A stretch of 64,000 bases of DNA, from positions 1,372,223 through 1,436,222 of the forward strand of contig NZ_LR733844.1 of the NCBI RefSeq assembly GCF_902506455.1. The letters are read 5' to 3'. The DNA comes from Sphingomonas sp. 8AM (GTDB taxonomy: Bacteria; Pseudomonadota; Alphaproteobacteria; Sphingomonadales; Sphingomonadaceae). A model generated the notes under the pieces. The model did no database searches. It saw only the letters and a list, made by a program, of their open reading frames with translations, and was not told where the DNA came from. The translations under genes were made by a program, and so were the position numbers. Each line of letters begins with the position of its first letter. The first letter of the stretch is position 1. Positions 34,600-42,180 of the stretch are shown piece after piece.

Positions 34600-35805
34600 T
34601 CAGCGGCGGTGCGGATGCTCGTGCGTCGAGGCGCGGATCAGGTTGCTGAAGATCAGCCGCACCAGATCGACCTGGCGGTTGCTGCCGGTCTTGACGAACA
34701 CCTGCTTCAGATAGCCGCGCGCGGTGCCCAGCTTGACGTGCAGCGATTGCGCGGCGGCCGCCAGCGTCTGGCCGGACGCCAGCAGGCACGTCAGCTCGGT
34801 CTCGACGCGCGAGAGCCGGAACAGCTTGCACACCGGCTCCGCGAGCTGGTGGATGTCGAGCCCCGGATCGACGAAGAACAGGAGCGCCCCGTCACCGTCA
34901 CCGTCACCGTCACCGTCACCGACGCCGTCACCATCGGAGCGCGCGGACCGCGGCATCGCGGCAAAGGAGGTAACCAGCGGCGGCCCGCTTTCCCGCCGCA
35001 ACATCAACAGCGGCATCCGCTCGATGGTGTCGCCCGCACCACTTTGCGCCAGCACATAGCCGATCGCGGTCGACAGCGCCGCGGCATCGGCGCGATCGGT
35101 CGCCTGCACCTGTCCGCGATGCTCGCGGATCCCGTCGTGCCGGTTCAGCAGGTGCCGGGCGGTGTCGTTGGCGAAGTCGATATGTCCGTCGCCCGACAGC
35201 AGCACGACGCCGATCGCGACCCGGTTCAGCCCGGCCTCGACACCGATGCTGCGGCGCTGCGCCAGCCGTGCCGCTTCCCACAACCGGAAATACGCCGAGA
35301 CGCTGGGCCACTCGCGCCGGCAGTGCGCCTCGATCGCGTGCCGCGCCGCGTCGTCGGGCGAGCGGAAGACGAGGTTGACGAACGCGCCGGGCTGCCCCGG
35401 CGTCCGCTGGACCGGGATCACCAGCGCCGAGGCGGGATAAGCGGTCGACACGCGGTCGCACCACACCGGTTCCGGCGCATGATGGCCGCAACCGGACTCG
35501 ATCCGGTCGGCGATCTGCGCCAGCGCCGCGCCGGTAACGTCGTCCAGACCGTGCGACGCCAGACAGCGCGACGCCCCCTGTTCGTGCGTGCTGGTCAGCG
35601 CCCAGCCCTCGGCGCCCAGCGTGCTGGCGAAATGGCCGATGACCAGCGCGACGTCGTCGGCGATCGTGATCGCATCGTCGTGGATGTCGTGGAAGGTGAC
35701 GCGCGCATCGCGCGCCGATGGCCTTCCCTGAACCAAATGCCGCAAGCTCTCGTCGTCGCGCTCCGCCACCAGACTGGCGCGCGCAACGGCTCCGCGAAAG
35801 AGCAT
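34600..35805 (-). CDS. LuxR-type (HTH) transcriptional regulator, divergent from the amyloid operon
   Basis: About 401 residues from the ATG at 35805; an in-frame ATG at 35925 would add 40 poorly structured residues. A long N-terminal sensory region includes a PAS-like segment (GLNRVAIGVVLLSGDGHIDFAN). A Gly-Asp repeat linker comes next, then a C-terminal LuxR helix-turn-helix (RLSRVETELTCLLASGQTLAAAAQSLHVKLGTARGYLKQVF). Being divergent from the five-gene Fap-like operon and flanking a 24-base dyad, it is the best candidate for that operon's regulator. The signal is unknown. Confidence 0.85.
   Translation of the reverse strand: MLFRGAVARASLVAERDDESLRHLVQGRPSARDARVTFHDIHDDAITIADDVALVIGHFASTLGAEGWALTSTHEQGASRCLASHGLDDVTGAALAQIADRIESGCGHHAPEPVWCDRVSTAYPASALVIPVQRTPGQPGAFVNLVFRSPDDAARHAIEAHCRREWPSVSAYFRLWEAARLAQRRSIGVEAGLNRVAIGVVLLSGDGHIDFANDTARHLLNRHDGIREHRGQVQATDRADAAALSTAIGYVLAQSGAGDTIERMPLLMLRRESGPPLVTSFAAMPRSARSDGDGVGDGDGDGDGDGALLFFVDPGLDIHQLAEPVCKLFRLSRVETELTCLLASGQTLAAAAQSLHVKLGTARGYLKQVFVKTGSNRQVDLVRLIFSNLIRASTHEHPHRR
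34891..34938. repeat. Hexanucleotide tandem repeat (GTCACC) inside the LuxR-type gene
   Basis: Five perfect GTCACC units (34891-34920), then GACGCC and one more GTCACC. On the coding (minus) strand they encode an alternating Gly-Asp run between the sensory part and the HTH. Slippage would change linker length by whole Gly-Asp pairs without shifting the frame. Confidence 0.85.
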
Positions 35806-36124
35806 GGGCAGATCTTTATCTGCCAGCAATGCACTACCTCTCCACCTTCGGTCCCGATTCCCTGTGTCGGGTTGTCTTCTTCTACGCCAACCGGCCGAAA
35901 CGTCATCCGATCCGATGCATCCCATTTTGAAACAAGGAAATTCAAGTCATTTTTACCCCCTCATTTGGGGGTGAACGGGATCGCGGAACGGGAGGTGCGG
36001 TCGCTCGCGAAGAGGGGGAATGGTGAACGGATGATTAACGGTATCTCCCGATTCGGCTCGGTCCGCAGGATTGCCGGGCTGGAAAACACCGCCGGCTGAA
36101 CCGGCCAACAAGGGATGCCTCACC
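35806..36124. other. Divergent regulatory region of the amyloid operon
   Basis: About 320 bases with no convincing gene, noticeably AT-richer than its surroundings around 35860-35960. It holds the palindrome described separately and must contain the promoters of both the LuxR-type gene and the amyloid-like operon. A low-GC leader is common before highly expressed surface-structure genes. Confidence 0.55.
35952..35975. promoter_or_regulatory. ACCCCC-N6-GGGGGT dyad, candidate LuxR-type operator
   Basis: Perfect arms ACCCCC (35955-35960) and GGGGGT (35967-35972) around TCATTT. Symmetry extends outward to TT/AA with one mismatch. It lies midway between the divergent starts, about 150 bases from each. 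It is the strongest dyad in the intergenic region and a plausible shared operator. Confidence 0.55.
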
Positions 36125-37678
36125 ATGAAATCGCGTCTTCTGATCGCCGCATCGATCCCCGTTCTGGCGTGGACCGCCCCCGCCGCAGCGCAGACCAGCG
36201 AACCCGGCAACAGCTACACGACCACCAACACGAACAACGGCAACGCTGCCGGCGGTGATGTCGCGAGCAGCGCCTACAACACTGCCAGCACCGACAGCTC
36301 GACGAACACCAACAGCTCGACCAACGACAGCAACAACACGGCGACCAACACGCAAACCGACGCGTCGGATCGGTCGTGGACCGACAGTTCCAACCGGTCG
36401 ATGACCGACAACTCGAACAATTCGCGCACGAACAACTCGGTGCATGACAGCAACAACACCGCGTCGACCACCTCGACCTGGACCGACCAGTCGAACCGCT
36501 CGACCACCGACAATTCGAACAATTCGCGCACCAACACCACCACCGACAGCAGCGGGGCGTCGGGCGCGCAGGTCGCCGCCAACAATGGCAGCAACGCCAC
36601 CGACAGCCGCAATCAGTCGGTGACCAACACCGACAACGCCGACCGGTCGTACACCTACAACGACAGCGCCAACCGTTCGACGACCGACAATTCCAACCGC
36701 TCGACGACGACCGCCACCACCACGACCAACTCGTCGGCGAACGGCGCGCAGGTCGCCGCCAACAATGGCAGCAACGCCACCGACAGCCGCAACCAGTCGG
36801 TGACCAACACCGACAATGCCGACCGGTCGTACACCTATAACGACAATGCCGATCGCTCGACGGTGAACACCGACAATTCGAACCGCTCGACCACGAACAC
36901 CTCGACCACCACCTCCGCCTCGGGCGCACAGGTCGCGTCGAATGGCAGCGGTTCGGCCACCGACAGCCGCGACCAGTCGAACAACTCGCGGATGACCACC
37001 ACCAGCACCGACAATTCGGCGAACGGCGCACAGGTCGCGGCAAGCGGTGGCAGCACCGCCACCGACAGCCGCAACCAGTCGACCACCACCAACACGACGA
37101 CCACGTCCGCCTCGGGCGCGCAGGTCGCTTCGAACGGCAGCGGCTCCGCGACCGACAGCCGCAACCAGTCCACGACCGACAATTCGGACAATTCGAATCG
37201 CTCGCGGACCAGCTCGGCCAGCGGCGCACAGGTCGCGGCAAACAACGGCGATGCCACCGACAGCCGCAATCAGTCGACCAACGACAATTCGGATCGCCGC
37301 AACACCGCCAGCAACTCGGGCCGTGGTTCGGTCGCGACCAATGGCGATGCCAGCTACGCCGACAGCTCGATGCGCAGCACCGGCATGGCGTCGGCGGGAA
37401 CCGGGGCGGCCTCGACCTCGAACGTCTTCGGGGCCAGCGCGGTCGTTTCCTCGGCGACGCTCGCCAGCTACGTCACCGGCGTGCGGGTCGATTACAGCCA
37501 GGCCCCGGGTGGCGCGACCAACACGGTCAACAACAGCCTGACCACCGGCGACGGCGCGTTCCAGAACCTCGCCGGACTGCAGTCGCTCAACATGAACACC
37601 GGCGCCGGTGCATCGCAGAATTCGGCGGTGAACGTCAGCGTCGCGGCCGGCACGATCAACCTCGGCGGCGGTCAATAA
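36125..37678 (+). CDS. Ser/Thr/Asn-rich repeat protein, putative functional-amyloid subunit (FapB/C-like)
   Basis: A 517-residue secreted protein with a signal peptide (cleavage after TAPAAAQ). Most of the chain is Ser, Thr, Asn and Asp with almost no hydrophobic core. Six copies of a repeat GAQVAxNxGxxATDSRxQS start near residues 147, 207, 267, 301, 331 and 367, separated by Asn/Asp/Thr-rich linkers. The C-terminus (about 479-510) has FQNLAGLQSLNMNTG followed by NSAVNVSVA, a motif also found in the next gene product. Low complexity, regular repeats and position as first gene before a C39-like peptidase and a FapF-like barrel point to an extracellular amyloid subunit. Identity as FapB/FapC is by context and composition, not by clear homology. 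Confidence 0.75.
   Translation: MKSRLLIAASIPVLAWTAPAAAQTSEPGNSYTTTNTNNGNAAGGDVASSAYNTASTDSSTNTNSSTNDSNNTATNTQTDASDRSWTDSSNRSMTDNSNNSRTNNSVHDSNNTASTTSTWTDQSNRSTTDNSNNSRTNTTTDSSGASGAQVAANNGSNATDSRNQSVTNTDNADRSYTYNDSANRSTTDNSNRSTTTATTTTNSSANGAQVAANNGSNATDSRNQSVTNTDNADRSYTYNDNADRSTVNTDNSNRSTTNTSTTTSASGAQVASNGSGSATDSRDQSNNSRMTTTSTDNSANGAQVAASGGSTATDSRNQSTTTNTTTTSASGAQVASNGSGSATDSRNQSTTDNSDNSNRSRTSSASGAQVAANNGDATDSRNQSTNDNSDRRNTASNSGRGSVATNGDASYADSSMRSTGMASAGTGAASTSNVFGASAVVSSATLASYVTGVRVDYSQAPGGATNTVNNSLTTGDGAFQNLAGLQSLNMNTGAGASQNSAVNVSVAAGTINLGGGQ
36563..37276 (+). repeat. Six internal coding repeats of the amyloid-like protein
   Basis: The GGCGCRCAGGTCGC-type core begins at 36563, 36743, 36923, 37025, 37115 and 37223. 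The first two units are a nearly identical 180-base tandem duplication; later units are shorter (102, 90 and 108 bases). The near identity of the first two at DNA level suggests recent expansion. Confidence 0.85.
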
Positions 37679-37693
37679 CACCAAAGGGGGAGG

Positions 37694-37720
37694 GGGAGGG
37701 GTGGCGGTGCCGCCCCTCCC
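37694..37720 (+). terminator. Strong intercistronic hairpin after the amyloid-like gene
   Basis: A 12-base-pair stem (37694-37705 with 37709-37720, one G-U pair) and a GGT loop, 15 bases after the repeat-protein stop and 32 bases before the next gene. There is no U-tract. It probably attenuates transcription or protects the upstream mRNA end, which would yield much more of the first gene product than of the export genes. Confidence 0.6.
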
Positions 37721-37752
37721 TCCGTTCCCTGGTTCGATCGGGAGATCGGGAC

Positions 37753-38112
37753 ATGCGTATCCTTTTCATCGTACCGGCGCTGCTCGTCGCCGTCGTGCCG
37801 GGTCCGGCAACGGCGCAGGCTGCACCGCCCGCACCGCTGGTACCAAGCGGTCCGTTCGGCGCGGCCACGCCGGTCGACAATGCGCAGCTCGGCGCGGTCA
37901 CCGGCCAGTCGGATCTGTCGCAGGTGATCCGCGCGCAGAACACCGGCACGGTCAGCGGCAACAGCGTCAACGGCCATTCGGAAACCGGGACGATCAGCTT
38001 CGACCCCAGCTCCTTTCAGAATCTCAACGGCCTGTCGTTGCTCAGCGCGAACACCGGAAACAACGTTTCCATCAATTCGTCGCTGAACGTGAACGTCGCG
38101 ATCAACCGGTAA
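37753..38112 (+). CDS. Small secreted protein of the Fap-like operon (putative minor amyloid/nucleator)
   Basis: 119 residues with a signal peptide (ending GPATAQA). Residues 41-52 (VDNAQLGAVTGQ) resemble a degenerate double-glycine leader (LSxxELxxIxGG pattern with GQ at the end). Residues 89-117 (FQNLNGLSLLSANTGNN, then NSSLNVNVAI) share the C-terminal motif of the preceding repeat protein. This makes it a likely minor subunit or nucleator comparable in place to FapA/FapB. A GGGAGATCGGG site precedes the ATG. The next gene starts 2 bases after its stop. Confidence 0.7.
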   Translation: MRILFIVPALLVAVVPGPATAQAAPPAPLVPSGPFGAATPVDNAQLGAVTGQSDLSQVIRAQNTGTVSGNSVNGHSETGTISFDPSSFQNLNGLSLLSANTGNNVSINSSLNVNVAINR

Positions 38113-38114
38113 CG

Positions 38115-38825
38115 ATGCGCGATCCCTTCCGCCTCGCCCGGTGGATGCCGGCGGCGCTGCTGGCGACCGTCGGCTGTACCGCGATGCCGCTGCCCGAGGG
38201 CGGCACGGTCACCAACTTCTCGCCGACGCTCAACTTCGCGCTCCCCGTCACCAGCCTGATCGGGCGGCGGTTCGAGACGGTGGTGCGGCAGCAATATGAT
38301 TTCAGCTGCGGATCGGCGGCGCTCGCGACGCTGCTGCGCTTCCATTACGACGATCCGCAGAACGAGCAGAGCGTGTTTCTCGGCATGTTCCGCGACGGCG
38401 ATCAGGCGCAGATCCGGCGGCTCGGCTTCTCCTTGCTCGACATGAAACGCTATCTGGCGGCGCGCGGCATCGCTGCCGACGGTTTCAAGGTCAGCATCGC
38501 GCAGATCGCAACGGCGCGCGTGCCCGGCATCGCGCTGATCGATTTCGATGGCTATCGCCACTTCGTCGTCGTCAAGGGGATCGACGATCAGACGCTATTG
38601 CTCGGCGACCCGTCACTGGGATTGCGGCGCGAGACGATCGGGCGGTTCGCCCGACAGTGGAACGGCGTGTTCTTCGTCATCGGCGGACGCGACGCGGTCG
38701 GGCAATCGCATTTCAACATGCCGGTCGATCTGGCGCGCGCCCCCCACGGACGTCCGTTCCTGTCCGCCGACCCGCTGGAAAGCGCGCAGCTCGCGCTCAC
38801 CCGCCCGCGTCTGGGAGAGTTCTGA
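38115..38825 (+). CDS. C39-like cysteine peptidase (FapD-like)
   Basis: 236 residues, near the length of Pseudomonas FapD. The papain-like C39 core has RQQYDFSCGSAAL with Cys65 and an upstream Gln as oxyanion helper, then GYRHFVVVKG with His149, and LLGDPSLG with Asp165, so the catalytic triad appears intact. The N-terminus has a signal sequence ending in ATVGC, a weak lipobox, so it may be a periplasmic lipoprotein. C39 peptidases cut after double glycines, and such a leader motif is present in the next gene product. FapD is known to be needed for amyloid secretion in Pseudomonas. It lies 2 bases after the previous gene and 1 base before the next. Confidence 0.85.
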   Translation: MRDPFRLARWMPAALLATVGCTAMPLPEGGTVTNFSPTLNFALPVTSLIGRRFETVVRQQYDFSCGSAALATLLRFHYDDPQNEQSVFLGMFRDGDQAQIRRLGFSLLDMKRYLAARGIAADGFKVSIAQIATARVPGIALIDFDGYRHFVVVKGIDDQTLLLGDPSLGLRRETIGRFARQWNGVFFVIGGRDAVGQSHFNMPVDLARAPHGRPFLSADPLESAQLALTRPRLGEF

Positions 38826-38826
38826 C

Positions 38827-39534
38827 ATGTCGATCGCGTTGCTGATCGCCGCCGCACTGGCCGCCGCTCCCGACGCGCCCGCCGACGCCGCCCCGGTAGC
38901 GGTTCCCGACCGTGAGCTGGCGACGATGCGCGGCGGCCTGATGCTCCCCAACGGGTTGAACGTCGCGATCGGCATCGACATCCAGACGCGCATCGACGGC
39001 GTGCTGGCGCTGCACACGATCTTCTCCAGCGAGGCGCCGGGCGTGCGCGTCTTCACCGACGGCCGGACCAGCCCCGGCGAGGTGCCCGGCACCGTCGCCG
39101 TGGCGACCGGCGATCCGGCCTGGCCGACCGTCTCGGTCTCGCGGACGCCGACCGGCACCACCGTCACGGCGCCCGCGGCGGGTACGCCTGCCAGCGTCAA
39201 CATCGTCTCCGGGCCGACCACAAGCTGGCTGGACGCGTCGGGGCAGACGCCGGTGCCGGTGGTCGCGAACGGCCCGGCGGTCGCCGCCAGCTCGGGGAGT
39301 ATCCGGCTGACCAGCGACGAGCGTGGCAGCCAGGTGCAACTGGTGACGCCGGCCACCGAGATCCGCCATCTGGTCGGGCAGGCGACCGGCGCGGTGATCG
39401 CGAATACCGCCAACGACCGCGTCATCGACACCGTCAGCACCGTCAACGTCAATCTGGTCGGGCTGCCCGCCGGGCTGAGCAACGGCGTGCTGCTGGCCAA
39501 CCGGATCGCGACCGAAGCGGCGGGGCCGCGCTGA
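38827..39534 (+). CDS. Secreted protein with double-glycine leader motif (FapE-like position)
   Basis: 235 residues. A short hydrophobic signal (SIALLIAAALAAA) is followed by residues 26-37, VPDRELATMRGG, an almost exact match to the bacteriocin double-glycine leader pattern LSxxELxxIxGG. The rest is Thr/Ser/Val-rich and beta-prone, ending with DTVSTVNVNLVGLPAGL. Its length and position between the C39-like peptidase and the barrel match FapE in Pseudomonas operons, though I see no direct sequence similarity that I could name. I infer Sec export followed by leader removal by the adjacent peptidase. Confidence 0.68.
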   Translation: MSIALLIAAALAAAPDAPADAAPVAVPDRELATMRGGLMLPNGLNVAIGIDIQTRIDGVLALHTIFSSEAPGVRVFTDGRTSPGEVPGTVAVATGDPAWPTVSVSRTPTGTTVTAPAAGTPASVNIVSGPTTSWLDASGQTPVPVVANGPAVAASSGSIRLTSDERGSQVQLVTPATEIRHLVGQATGAVIANTANDRVIDTVSTVNVNLVGLPAGLSNGVLLANRIATEAAGPR

Positions 39535-39561
39535 GCGAATGGGAAAAGGGGATAATCATCG

Positions 39562-40893
39562 ATGCGACCTGCGGCCTCCAGCGCGTTTCTCTCTCTCGGC
39601 CTGATCGCCACGCCGGTCGCGGCGCAGCAGCCGATGTCGCCCGCGACCGCAGCGGTGCCGGCCGCCGTGGACGACGGCGACGAGCTGCGGCGCACGCTCG
39701 CCGCCGAGCGGCAGGTGCTGGACCGCCAGCAGCGGGCGCTCGACGAACAGCGCGCGCGGATCGACCGGCTCGAGGCCCGGCTGTCCGGGCGCGGCGAGGG
39801 GGGGACGCAGGTCGCGCAGACCGCACTGCCGCCGGGCGGCGTGCCGCTCCCGGCATCGCCGCCCCCGGCACCGCCGCCCGGCGGCACACAGGTGCAGACC
39901 GTCGGCGAGGCGCCGTCCGACCAGCGGCAGGTGCAGGTCGCGGTGTTGTCCGAACAGGGCGGGATCATCACCAAGGCGGGGCGCGCCACCGTCGAGGTCA
40001 ATTTCGAATATGCACGCGCCGACCGCAACCAGGTCGTGTTTCGCGGGGTGCAGATCCCGGAGGCGGTGCTGATCGGCGTCTTCGACATCAACGAGAGCCG
40101 GCAGGACGTGCTGACCGTCGGCACGGTCGGGCGGCTCGGCCTGACCAGCCGGCTCGAGATCAACGGGCGGCTGCCGTTCGTGTATCGCTCCGACAAGTCG
40201 GTGCTCGCGCCGGTCGCCAATCCCGCCGAACCCAACGCCGGGCAGCTCGACCGTCCGGTCAGCGGCGCGAACATCGGCGATGTCGATTTCGGGCTGCGCT
40301 TTCAGTTCACCGACGGCAACAATGGCGCGCCGTATCTGATCGCAGGCCTGCAGGCGGTGGCACCGACCGGCACCGATCCGTTCCGCGTGCGGCGGGATGC
40401 GCTTGGAAACGCCCTCAAGGGCGCGACCGGCGCGGGCTTCTGGGCCGTAACGCCGAACCTGACCGCGATCCTGCCGAGTGATCCGGCGGTGTTGTTCGCG
40501 ACCCTGGGCTATACGTACAACTTCGCCCGCACCATCAACCGTCAGATTGGTGCCGCTTTCATCGAACGTGTGGCGCCGGGCAGCCAGCCCTCGGCGAGCG
40601 CCGGCATCGCGATCGCGCTCAATCCGCGTACCTCGATCAGCTTCGGCTATGCCCAGACCTGGGCATTGGGTACCAAAACGCGCGTTCGTGCGCTCAATCA
40701 GACCACGCAGGAACTCGGTGACGCGATGACTGCCGAAAGCCGCGACCTCCAGATCGGCCGGTTGCTGTTCGGCGTCAGCTACCGCACCTCGCCGACGACG
40801 ACGCTCAACTGGAACGTCGAGGTCGGGGCCACCGACGATGCCGCCGACGTCCGTACGACATTGCGCATCCCGTTCACCTTCAACGCCTATTGA
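39562..40893 (+). CDS. Outer-membrane beta-barrel exporter with N-terminal coiled coil (FapF-like)
   Basis: 443 residues, close to FapF (about 430). It has a signal peptide ending PVAAQ. A helical coiled coil spans about residues 41-75 (ELRRTLAAERQVLDRQQRAL region). A Pro/Gly-rich linker spans about 80-112. From about residue 140 amphipathic strands run to a terminal aromatic residue (PFTFNAY). This order, a helical plug plus linker plus barrel, is the organisation of FapF, the trimeric pore that exports amyloid subunits. An AAAGGGG site precedes the ATG. It is the last gene of the operon. Confidence 0.82.
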   Translation: MRPAASSAFLSLGLIATPVAAQQPMSPATAAVPAAVDDGDELRRTLAAERQVLDRQQRALDEQRARIDRLEARLSGRGEGGTQVAQTALPPGGVPLPASPPPAPPPGGTQVQTVGEAPSDQRQVQVAVLSEQGGIITKAGRATVEVNFEYARADRNQVVFRGVQIPEAVLIGVFDINESRQDVLTVGTVGRLGLTSRLEINGRLPFVYRSDKSVLAPVANPAEPNAGQLDRPVSGANIGDVDFGLRFQFTDGNNGAPYLIAGLQAVAPTGTDPFRVRRDALGNALKGATGAGFWAVTPNLTAILPSDPAVLFATLGYTYNFARTINRQIGAAFIERVAPGSQPSASAGIAIALNPRTSISFGYAQTWALGTKTRVRALNQTTQELGDAMTAESRDLQIGRLLFGVSYRTSPTTTLNWNVEVGATDDAADVRTTLRIPFTFNAY

Positions 40894-40942
40894 ATCACTC
40901 CGCGCATTGACGTCGCGTGATCCGGGGCCATCTTCACCCGCT

Positions 40943-42115
40943 GTGACCATCTCCCGGATCGAGGCGCGCCGGATCGTCCTGGCGGCGCAAGGCTTTGGCC
41001 GCGCGCGCCCGGCGCTCGTATCGGCGCAGCACCTGCGCAGCACCGTCGATCGGCTCAACCTCTTCCAGATCGACAGCGTCAACGTGCTCACAAGAGCGCA
41101 TTACCTGCCCGCCTTCGCCCGGCTCGGCGGCTATGATAGGGCGCTGCTGGAGCAAGCGGCGTGGGGGCCGAAGCGGCAGCGCCGCCTGTTCGAATATTGG
41201 GCGCACGAGGCGTCGCTGCTGCCGCTCGACCTGCACCCGCTGCTGCGCTGGCGCATGGCACAGGCAGCACGCGGCGAGGCCGGTTATCAAACGCTGCGCC
41301 GCTTTGCGCTGGAACGCCGGGCCGAGGCGGACGCCGTGCTCGAACGGATTGTCGCCGAAGGTCCGCTGGCAGCCGCCGATTTCGATCGAGGCGCGAGCCG
41401 AAGCGGCTGGTGGGAGTGGAGCGCGGTCAAGCACGCGCTCGAATGGCTGTTCTGGTCGGGGCGGATCACGACGGCGACCCGGCAGGGCAGCTTCGCACGC
41501 CGTTACGACCTGACCGAGCGGGTAATTCCGTCCGCGGTGCTCGCGCTCCCGACGCCATCGGCGGAGGAGGCGCAGCGCGCGCTCGTCGCGCGCGGCGCGC
41601 GTGCGCTGGGCCTCGCCACGGCGAGCGATCTGCGCGACTATTTTCGGCTGAAGCCCGCCGAAGCGGATCACGCGATCGCAACGCTGGCCGAGGAGGGCGT
41701 GCTCGTTCCGGTCCGGGTGGCGGGCTGGAGCCAGACGGCGTGGCTGCACCGCGATGCGACGGTGCCCCGCCGGGTGCGCGGCGCGGCGTTGCTGGCACCG
41801 TTCGATCCGTTGATCTGGGAGCGGGCGCGGACCGAGCGCCTGTTCGGCTTCCACTATCGCATCGAGATCTATGTGCCGCAGGCGCGCCGCACGTACGGTT
41901 ATTATGTGCTGCCGTTCCTGATGGACGATGCGCTGGTCGCCCGCGTCGACCTGAAGAGCGATCGGCAGGCAAGGCAGCTGCTCGCGCACCGCGTCACGCT
42001 GGAACCGGGAGCGCCGCCGGAGACGCTGGACCGGCTGCGGCGCGCGCTGGACGAGATGGCGGCGTGGCTCGATCTGGACGCGGTGCGGATCGGCGCGGTG
42101 GTGCAGCGCGCGTGA
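40943..42115 (+). CDS. YcaQ-type winged-helix DNA glycosylase (crosslink repair)
   Basis: About 390 residues of the HTH_42/YcaQ family, glycosylases that unhook DNA interstrand crosslinks and alkylated bases. The catalytic Q-x-D motif is seen in LFQIDSVNVLTRAHYLPAF near the N-terminus. Further family blocks are EYWAHEASLLP, WWEWSAVKHALEWLFWSG and LLAPFDPLIWERARTERLFGF. The GTG start at 40943 is selected because similarity begins at once (TISRIEARR); the ribosome site is weak. Its TGA overlaps a possible GTG start of the next gene. Confidence 0.9.
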   Translation: MTISRIEARRIVLAAQGFGRARPALVSAQHLRSTVDRLNLFQIDSVNVLTRAHYLPAFARLGGYDRALLEQAAWGPKRQRRLFEYWAHEASLLPLDLHPLLRWRMAQAARGEAGYQTLRRFALERRAEADAVLERIVAEGPLAAADFDRGASRSGWWEWSAVKHALEWLFWSGRITTATRQGSFARRYDLTERVIPSAVLALPTPSAEEAQRALVARGARALGLATASDLRDYFRLKPAEADHAIATLAEEGVLVPVRVAGWSQTAWLHRDATVPRRVRGAALLAPFDPLIWERARTERLFGFHYRIEIYVPQARRTYGYYVLPFLMDDALVARVDLKSDRQARQLLAHRVTLEPGAPPETLDRLRRALDEMAAWLDLDAVRIGAVVQRA

Positions 42116-42180
42116 GCGTCGCCACAAGTCGGGTGCGTTCGACGCTGCCTGTCGCGGCGCGTTTTGCTACCAGCGCGGTG

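Noticed and set aside
36563..37276. Regular repeats that might suggest a CRISPR array
   Set aside because: Units are in-frame coding repeats of 90-180 bases with related, not unique, intervening sequence and no cas genes.
36035..37684. A 549-codon antisense frame over the amyloid-like gene
   Set aside because: Its Val/Gly/Arg repeats are the mirror of the Ser/Thr/Asn repeats on the plus strand, where signal peptide and ribosome site are present.
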